The notes under the pieces: generated by a model | The model's input: the letters and a program-made list of their open reading frames with translations, nothing else | Database searches by the model: none | What the model was told of the DNA's origin: nothing | Assembly: GCA_963210315.1 (NCBI GenBank) | Contig: OY723244.1 | Location: 620,001-684,000 of the forward strand | DNA from: Rhynchopus euleeides | Lineage: Eukaryota; Euglenozoa; Diplonemea; Diplonemida; Diplonemidae | Reading direction: 5' to 3' | Length of the DNA stretch: 64,000 nucleotides | Made by a program: the position numbers and the translations under genes | In this document: one piece after another, positions 59,877 through 64,000 of the stretch | How positions within the stretch are numbered: the stretch's first letter is position 1 | Layout: each line of letters opens with the position of its first letter

Positions 59877-60314
59877 ATGCCTGCGAAGAAGGGGAGGTGC
59901 GTGACGCCCCCAGCAGCGGAGCCGGGCACCCCCCCACAGAGCGCGTCCCCCCACACCGACACCGACACCCCGCTGTCGAAGCGGCGTCGCGTCACGGCCT
60001 GCGAGGTGCCATCAGCTGCGACCCCAACTGACGTGGGTGGGTCCCTGCAGGCTGTCGTCCCGGCGGAGGGGGTGACGCCCGTGGGGAAGGCCACACAGCA
60101 GCCCGCAGGTGGCGAACACCGCAGCAAGGGTATGGTGATCCGTGGCCGTTTTGTCTGTCAGCATTATCAGTTAGGCGGAGCCAAACTCGGGAAACCTTTC
60201 ACGGTGCGGATCCCTTGCGAACACTTCCTTAAAGCCCAGACAGGCCTGTGGGGGGGGGAGTGTCCCACATTCGAAAAACAAAGAAGCGTCTCCCCACCCG
60301 GTGATCCCACCTGA
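59877..60314 (+). CDS. Hypothetical small protein with basic cluster
   Basis: A 145-residue frame from ATG 59877 is low-complexity (Pro, Thr, Ala) for its first 85 residues and includes a K-R-R-R nuclear-localisation-like cluster near residue 36. The last 60 residues look more structured (F-V-C-Q-H-Y, V-R-I-P-C-E-H-F) but match nothing I know. It could be a real short gene, a first exon, or chance. Confidence 0.3.
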   Translation: MPAKKGRCVTPPAAEPGTPPQSASPHTDTDTPLSKRRRVTACEVPSAATPTDVGGSLQAVVPAEGVTPVGKATQQPAGGEHRSKGMVIRGRFVCQHYQLGGAKLGKPFTVRIPCEHFLKAQTGLWGGECPTFEKQRSVSPPGDPT

Positions 60315-60690
60315 CGGATGCTTCAAAGGGGTTGGGATCTGACCAACTGTCTTTGCTTCCACCCTCCCTCGCTTCACCGGTTGCATTAGTTTCCGTTCGC
60401 AATGTTAGGTTTACAGACCTGCATCCTACGTCATAGTAAGAAGCCCACGAGAGACGCCTCCACGAGAACTGACGATGCTACTCTTTTTGGGTGCCTCCCC
60501 CCTGTTAGACTGTGCCTGTTAGTCCCCCCTTTTGTGACTGGTGTCTCACTTCTCTGCACTACTGAGCGAACTGGAGGAGCGGTTGGCCGGAGCAGCGAAG
60601 GCCCCCGTTGCATGAATTCCCGTCAGAGGCAGTGGGTCCCTTAGCTCAGTACCGCAGAGAAGTGAGCCGCCCCACACAAAGGGAGACAAG
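60315..60690. other. Intergenic, no gene recognised
   Basis: Contains ACTGAGCGAACTGGAG and GAGCGAAGGCC-like fragments of the short repeat families. No coding evidence. Confidence 0.4.
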
Positions 60691-60798
60691 GGGGGTCTTC
60701 GCTACGGGGTGGTCGTCAGTGCACTTTGGTGCATTTCCTGTTGAATTAGCTGAAAACTGACGAAGATTGTCGAAGAATGTCGACCAGCGAAGACCCCC
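60691..60798. mobile_element. GGGGGTCTTCGC MITE, intact 108 bp
   Basis: The ends GGGGGTCTTCGCTAC and CAGCGAAGACCCCC enclose GTTGAATTAGCTGAAA, also present in the copy at 15607-15695. AAG is duplicated at 60688-60690 and 60799-60801. Confidence 0.82.
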
Positions 60799-61095
60799 AA
60801 GCAGACACAGGTTGACACAGAGCGAAGGCCCACCACTGCCCTCCTAACTGCCGTCGGTTTCGGGGGTCGTGCTGTTCTCCTGAAGGGTGCGGGCAGGACT
60901 TGTATTGAGGTGGCGTGTGGGGGAGGCCTCGAGAGTGTGCAGCTAACACTCGTTTCGCTCTGCTGTGAGCGCCCCCTGGGATTTGCCACAACCTCCGGGG
61001 GGGGGGGGGCAAGGGCAAGGTCTCGGGACGCAGAGATGCAACGGAGGAATCCAACGACTATTCCTCACCTGCTCACAACCACCCCCACCACAGGG
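60799..61095. other. Upstream region of first UBL-WD40 gene
   Basis: Contains GAGCGAAGGCCCACC and a run of 12 G at 61000. An acceptor-like CCACCACAG precedes the ATG at 61096, so a 5' exon or an intron in the leader is possible. Confidence 0.35.
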
Positions 61096-62256
61096 ATGGA
61101 CGGCCCCACCGTGGATGTGACTGTCCGTCATGCTGAGACCGGTGACAGCTGTGTCGGTGTTGCGGAAGGCGGGACCGTGGTCGGGCTGAAGGCGGATGCG
61201 CTCAACGAGATGTTCCCGGGTTCTATCAACCCAGTCCGTGAGGCTGAGAACGTGGCAGCACACATCGAAGGGTGTGAGGAGGAGCTGGACGATGCACAGC
61301 GTGTTGCCGACACGGGTCTGGAGGACGGGGGTGCTGTCAAGCTCGTCCCACGCTGGCCCAACATCAAGGCCCCCGCAGTCTACTCATCGACGCATGGCGA
61401 GAAGGTGTCCTGCATCACACTGTCGAGGTGTGGGACTCTGTGTGCTGTGGGTTACCGCGAAGGACAAGTCACTGTGTTTGACACCAGCACCGCTGATGTG
61501 GTGGCGGACTTCACACACGGCAACCTGTCTATTTTTCGCACTGTGTTCTCAGTCTGTGGGACGTGGTTGGCGACGTGCTCTTGCTCGTTTGACGGAACCA
61601 TCTGTGTGTGGCTGGCATCAACTTGGGAACAGGTGTGCATCCTGGACCACAACAACACTATGGTGCGCAGTGCAGCGTGGACACACTGCCGACGTTTGGT
61701 GTCCGGAGACCAATCAGGCAAAGTGCGTGTGTGGGACTTGAAGGGCACACCGAGCGCCACAGTGCTGGAGGGTCACAGCAAGGCTGTTTGCAGCATTGCT
61801 GTGTCGGGCACGAGGATCTTCAGCGGGTCAGCTGACAAGACCATCCGTGTGTGGGACATCAGCACCCTCACACACACACACACCCTGGATGGGCACACTC
61901 AGAGGGTGTGGGACATCGCCCTGACTCAGGACGAGCAGCACCTGGTGTCGTGCTCTCTCGACACGTCACTCAAGGTGTGGTGCACAACCTCCCTCAGCTG
62001 CCTGCGTACTGTGCAACTGGATCACCATCCCGGCTCGCTTGTTGTGTCACAGCCAGGTGATGTTGCGGTGCTGACTGGTGCCACGAACAGGACCACGCTG
62101 TACCGCCTCAGCACAGGAGAGTGTCTGGGGAAGGTGGACTCACAGGGTGCTGGTGTTGCCCTCAGCCCCTGCGGGAGGTGGGTCTTCACACCAACGAACA
62201 ACAACACGAGGCAATCTTCAGTCTCTGTGAGTGCTGTGCCTTCCGTTTCACCCTAG
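61096..62256 (+). CDS. Ubiquitin-like/WD40 repeat protein, paralogue 1
   Basis: The 386-residue protein has a predicted N-terminal ubiquitin-like fold (residues 4-86), with V-D-V-T-V-R-H, T-V-V-G-L-K and a final L-E-D-G-G-A-V-K-L-V like the last strands of ubiquitin. No C-terminal Gly-Gly is exposed, so it is a fused, non-conjugated domain. Residues 95-380 form about seven WD40 blades, with clear G-K-V-R-V-W-D and K-T-I-R-V-W-D ends. The CACACA run encodes T-H-T-H-T-H. ATG 61096 is chosen because the paralogue begins at the same place; an upstream in-frame ATG is at 61036. Probable scaffold protein, partner unknown. Confidence 0.78.
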   Translation: MDGPTVDVTVRHAETGDSCVGVAEGGTVVGLKADALNEMFPGSINPVREAENVAAHIEGCEEELDDAQRVADTGLEDGGAVKLVPRWPNIKAPAVYSSTHGEKVSCITLSRCGTLCAVGYREGQVTVFDTSTADVVADFTHGNLSIFRTVFSVCGTWLATCSCSFDGTICVWLASTWEQVCILDHNNTMVRSAAWTHCRRLVSGDQSGKVRVWDLKGTPSATVLEGHSKAVCSIAVSGTRIFSGSADKTIRVWDISTLTHTHTLDGHTQRVWDIALTQDEQHLVSCSLDTSLKVWCTTSLSCLRTVQLDHHPGSLVVSQPGDVAVLTGATNRTTLYRLSTGECLGKVDSQGAGVALSPCGRWVFTPTNNNTRQSSVSVSAVPSVSP

Positions 62257-62687
62257 TCATACTTGTGCCCATATGCTTAGTGCCGTGGGCACAAGGATGT
62301 TGGAGAGACGCATCGCTTCCGGGTGTGGTTCAGAGCTCACTGGCACAGCTGGGGCAGTGGCAGACCCCCACAAACAGAGCGGCGTGCTGACCGATGCCCT
62401 TGGAGGGCAGGTTGCTAGCCTCCTCCCACCCCACCCCCCACTCTATTGGCGGACAGCGCCCCACCTGCAGCGTCGCCCCTCCCCCCCAACCCCCACCTGC
62501 CCCGACCCCCCCACCCCAAGCAGGGATCACCTGCATCGGATCCGCATTGCCAGCCACATCTCCACAGGAGAGGGAGGCGAGTGCCCTGCTGTGACAGTGT
62601 CACCAACACACCACCTCCACCCATGTCAGAAGAGCACGTCTGAGCGTGGGCACCGTGCGGTTGTTGGGGAGGGAAGAAACGGGAATC
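62257..62687. other. Intergenic between the WD40 paralogues
   Basis: C-rich sequence with no gene. The short gap suggests local tandem duplication rather than an operon. No polyadenylation or promoter motif is assigned. Confidence 0.4.
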
Positions 62688-63821
62688 ATGGATGTGTCTG
62701 TGCGGCATGTCGACAGCGGGCGCAGCTGTGTCGTCGGTGTTGCGGAAGGCGGGACCGTGGTCGGGCTGAAGGCGGATGCGCTCAACGAGATGTTCCCGGA
62801 TTCTTTCAACAACGCAGCCCGTGAGGCTGAGAACGTGGCAGCACACATCGAAGGGTGTGAGGAGGAGCTGGGCGATGCACAGCGTGTTGCCGACACGGGT
62901 CTGGAGGACGGGGGTGCTGTCAAGCTCGTCCCACGCTGGCCCAACCTCAAGGCTCCCGCAGTCTACAGCACTCAGCATGGCGGCAATATCTACTGCATCA
63001 CACTGTCGAGGTGTGGGAAGCTGTGTGCTGTGGGTTACTACAACGGACACATCACTGTGTTTGACACCATCACCGCTGATGTGGTGGCGGACTTAGCACA
63101 CGGCAGACAGCAGATTACTTGCACACGCTTCTCTGTCTGTGGGACGTGGTTGGCGACGTGCTCTACTGACGGGACCATCTGCGTGTGGCTGACCTCAACC
63201 TGGGAGGAGGTGTGCATCGGCAACAACAGGTTCGCGTTGAGTGCAGCGTGGACACACTGCGGACGTCTGGTGTCTGGAGACAACAACGGCAAACTGCGTG
63301 TGTGGGACTTGAAGGGCACACCGAGCGCCACAGTGCTGGTGGGTCACAGCAAGGCTGTGCTCAGCATTGCTGTGTCGGGCACGAGGATCTTCAGCGGATC
63401 AGCTGACAAGACGATCCGTGTGTGGGACATCAGCACCCTCACACACACACACACCCTGAATGGCCACACTGGTCCGCTGCTCTTTGCCCTGACTCAGGAC
63501 GAGCAGCACCTGGTGTCGTGCTCTGCCGACAAGTCAGTCAAGGTGTGGTGCACAACCTCCCTCAGCTGCCTGCGTACTGTGCAACTGGACCGCTTGCCCC
63601 ACACACTTGCTGTGTCACAGCCAGGTGATGTTGTTGCAGTCGTGTTTCCCAGCATTGGGGCCAATCTGTATCGCCTCAGCACAGGCGAGTGCTTGGGGAA
63701 CTTGCACTCACCAGGGATTGGTGCTGTTGCCCTCAGCCCCTGCGGGAGGTGGGTCCTCACAACAGCTGAAGCCCGTGTCATTGTGAATGCTGTGTCTTCC
63801 GTATCACCCGAGAAGGAGTAA
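62688..63821 (+). CDS. Ubiquitin-like/WD40 repeat protein, paralogue 2
   Basis: This 377-residue protein is about as long as paralogue 1 and matches it along the whole length, with small indels in the blade loops (for example, two residues removed where paralogue 1 has S-C-S-F-D-G). The ubiquitin-like region is the most conserved part at DNA level. The loops before V-T-V-F-D, and the third and fifth blades, have diverged most, as expected if partner-binding surfaces differ. ATG 62688 gives M-D-V-S-V-R-H. Confidence 0.78.
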   Translation: MDVSVRHVDSGRSCVVGVAEGGTVVGLKADALNEMFPDSFNNAAREAENVAAHIEGCEEELGDAQRVADTGLEDGGAVKLVPRWPNLKAPAVYSTQHGGNIYCITLSRCGKLCAVGYYNGHITVFDTITADVVADLAHGRQQITCTRFSVCGTWLATCSTDGTICVWLTSTWEEVCIGNNRFALSAAWTHCGRLVSGDNNGKLRVWDLKGTPSATVLVGHSKAVLSIAVSGTRIFSGSADKTIRVWDISTLTHTHTLNGHTGPLLFALTQDEQHLVSCSADKSVKVWCTTSLSCLRTVQLDRLPHTLAVSQPGDVVAVVFPSIGANLYRLSTGECLGNLHSPGIGAVALSPCGRWVLTTAEARVIVNAVSSVSPEKE

Positions 63822-63869
63822 TTCGAGCCGTTGGATTCTTTCTCGTATCTTCGGATTCAAGTAAGACCG

Positions 63870-64000
63870 CGGTTCAGCGGGATCAATAGGGACTGCCGGG
63901 GTCGTACGTACTCCCATGTCAGAAATTCTTAGATCGCGGGAAGACGAACTTCTGCGAAGGCATTCGACAAGAATGTCTTCATTAATCAAGAACGAGACCC
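63870..64000 (+). rRNA. Divergent small-subunit (18S-like) rRNA fragment
   Basis: From about 63885 the sequence follows the universally conserved SSU core: ATCAATAGGGAC, a G-rich loop, TGTCAG, AAATTCTTAGATC, GAAGACGAACTTCTGCGAA, GCATTC and CATTAATCAAGAACGA. Relative to the usual eukaryotic consensus, the four to five bases between GTCAG and AAATTCTTAG are missing and several helix positions differ. The left boundary is uncertain (63830-63885) and the right is the window edge. It may be a pseudogene or a divergent real gene. Confidence 0.68.

Noticed and set aside
60910-61095. Upstream extension of the first WD40 gene to a GTG at 60910
   Set aside because: A non-ATG start, with sequence not present in the paralogue. 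ATG 61096 matches the paralogue start.
63804-63989. 61-codon minus-strand frame at the window end
   Set aside because: It is antisense to the rRNA-like fragment. The nucleotide match to SSU rRNA explains the sequence better.

Overview
This is a eukaryotic window. It carries a GT-AG intron, WD40 and OTU-domain genes, reverse-transcriptase elements and an 18S-like rRNA fragment. The genome is repeat-rich and has few genes. A protist, possibly a chromerid-like alveolate alga, would fit, but nothing here proves a lineage.

Bases 1-33922 are mostly mobile DNA. Two families of tyrosine-recombinase (YR) retrotransposon are present, called VL1 and VL2 here. In both the gene order is gag-like, YR, then reverse transcriptase/RNase H. 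VL1 lies on the minus strand in four copies: 1-3996 (cut by the window start), 5511-10282 (complete), 25288-27637 (lacking its RT) and 29151-33922 (complete). Complete copies carry split direct repeats, A1-genes-B1-A2-B2. Bases 1651-10282 and 25290-33922 are one 8.6-kb duplication. VL2 lies on the plus strand at 10283-13966 and resumes at 24623-25287. Its B1 repeat is split by a 10.66-kb terminal-inverted-repeat (TIR) insertion with a 7-bp target duplication. Inside that are a 418-bp MITE, a second copy of the same MITE, and within that second copy a further 7.1-kb TIR insertion. The innermost insertion contains a CCHC zinc-knuckle gene and a 9.5-copy 420-bp satellite.

Bases 33923-45710 are a mosaic of inverted and tandem repeats. 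A 3318-bp unit is repeated about 2.2 times and carries an unknown gene with a C-terminal zinc-finger-like motif, interrupted by a CCTCCGGAGG-rich repeat. Bases 46256-48085 are a minisatellite of about 31 bp.

The right third has ordinary genes. A 1891-residue, two-exon protein (48256-54169) has a possible RNase H-fold/transposase-like region and a C-terminal OTU protease domain. A 349-residue kinase-fold protein lies at 56770-57819. A small uncertain ORF lies at 59877-60314. Two tandem paralogues at 61096-62256 and 62688-63821 have a ubiquitin-like N-terminus and a seven-bladed WD40 propeller. The last ~130 bases match a divergent part of small-subunit rRNA on the plus strand and run off the window.

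Caution: the near-identity of the large duplications could reflect very recent amplification or assembly error. Retroelement and repeat boundaries come from comparing copies within this window only.
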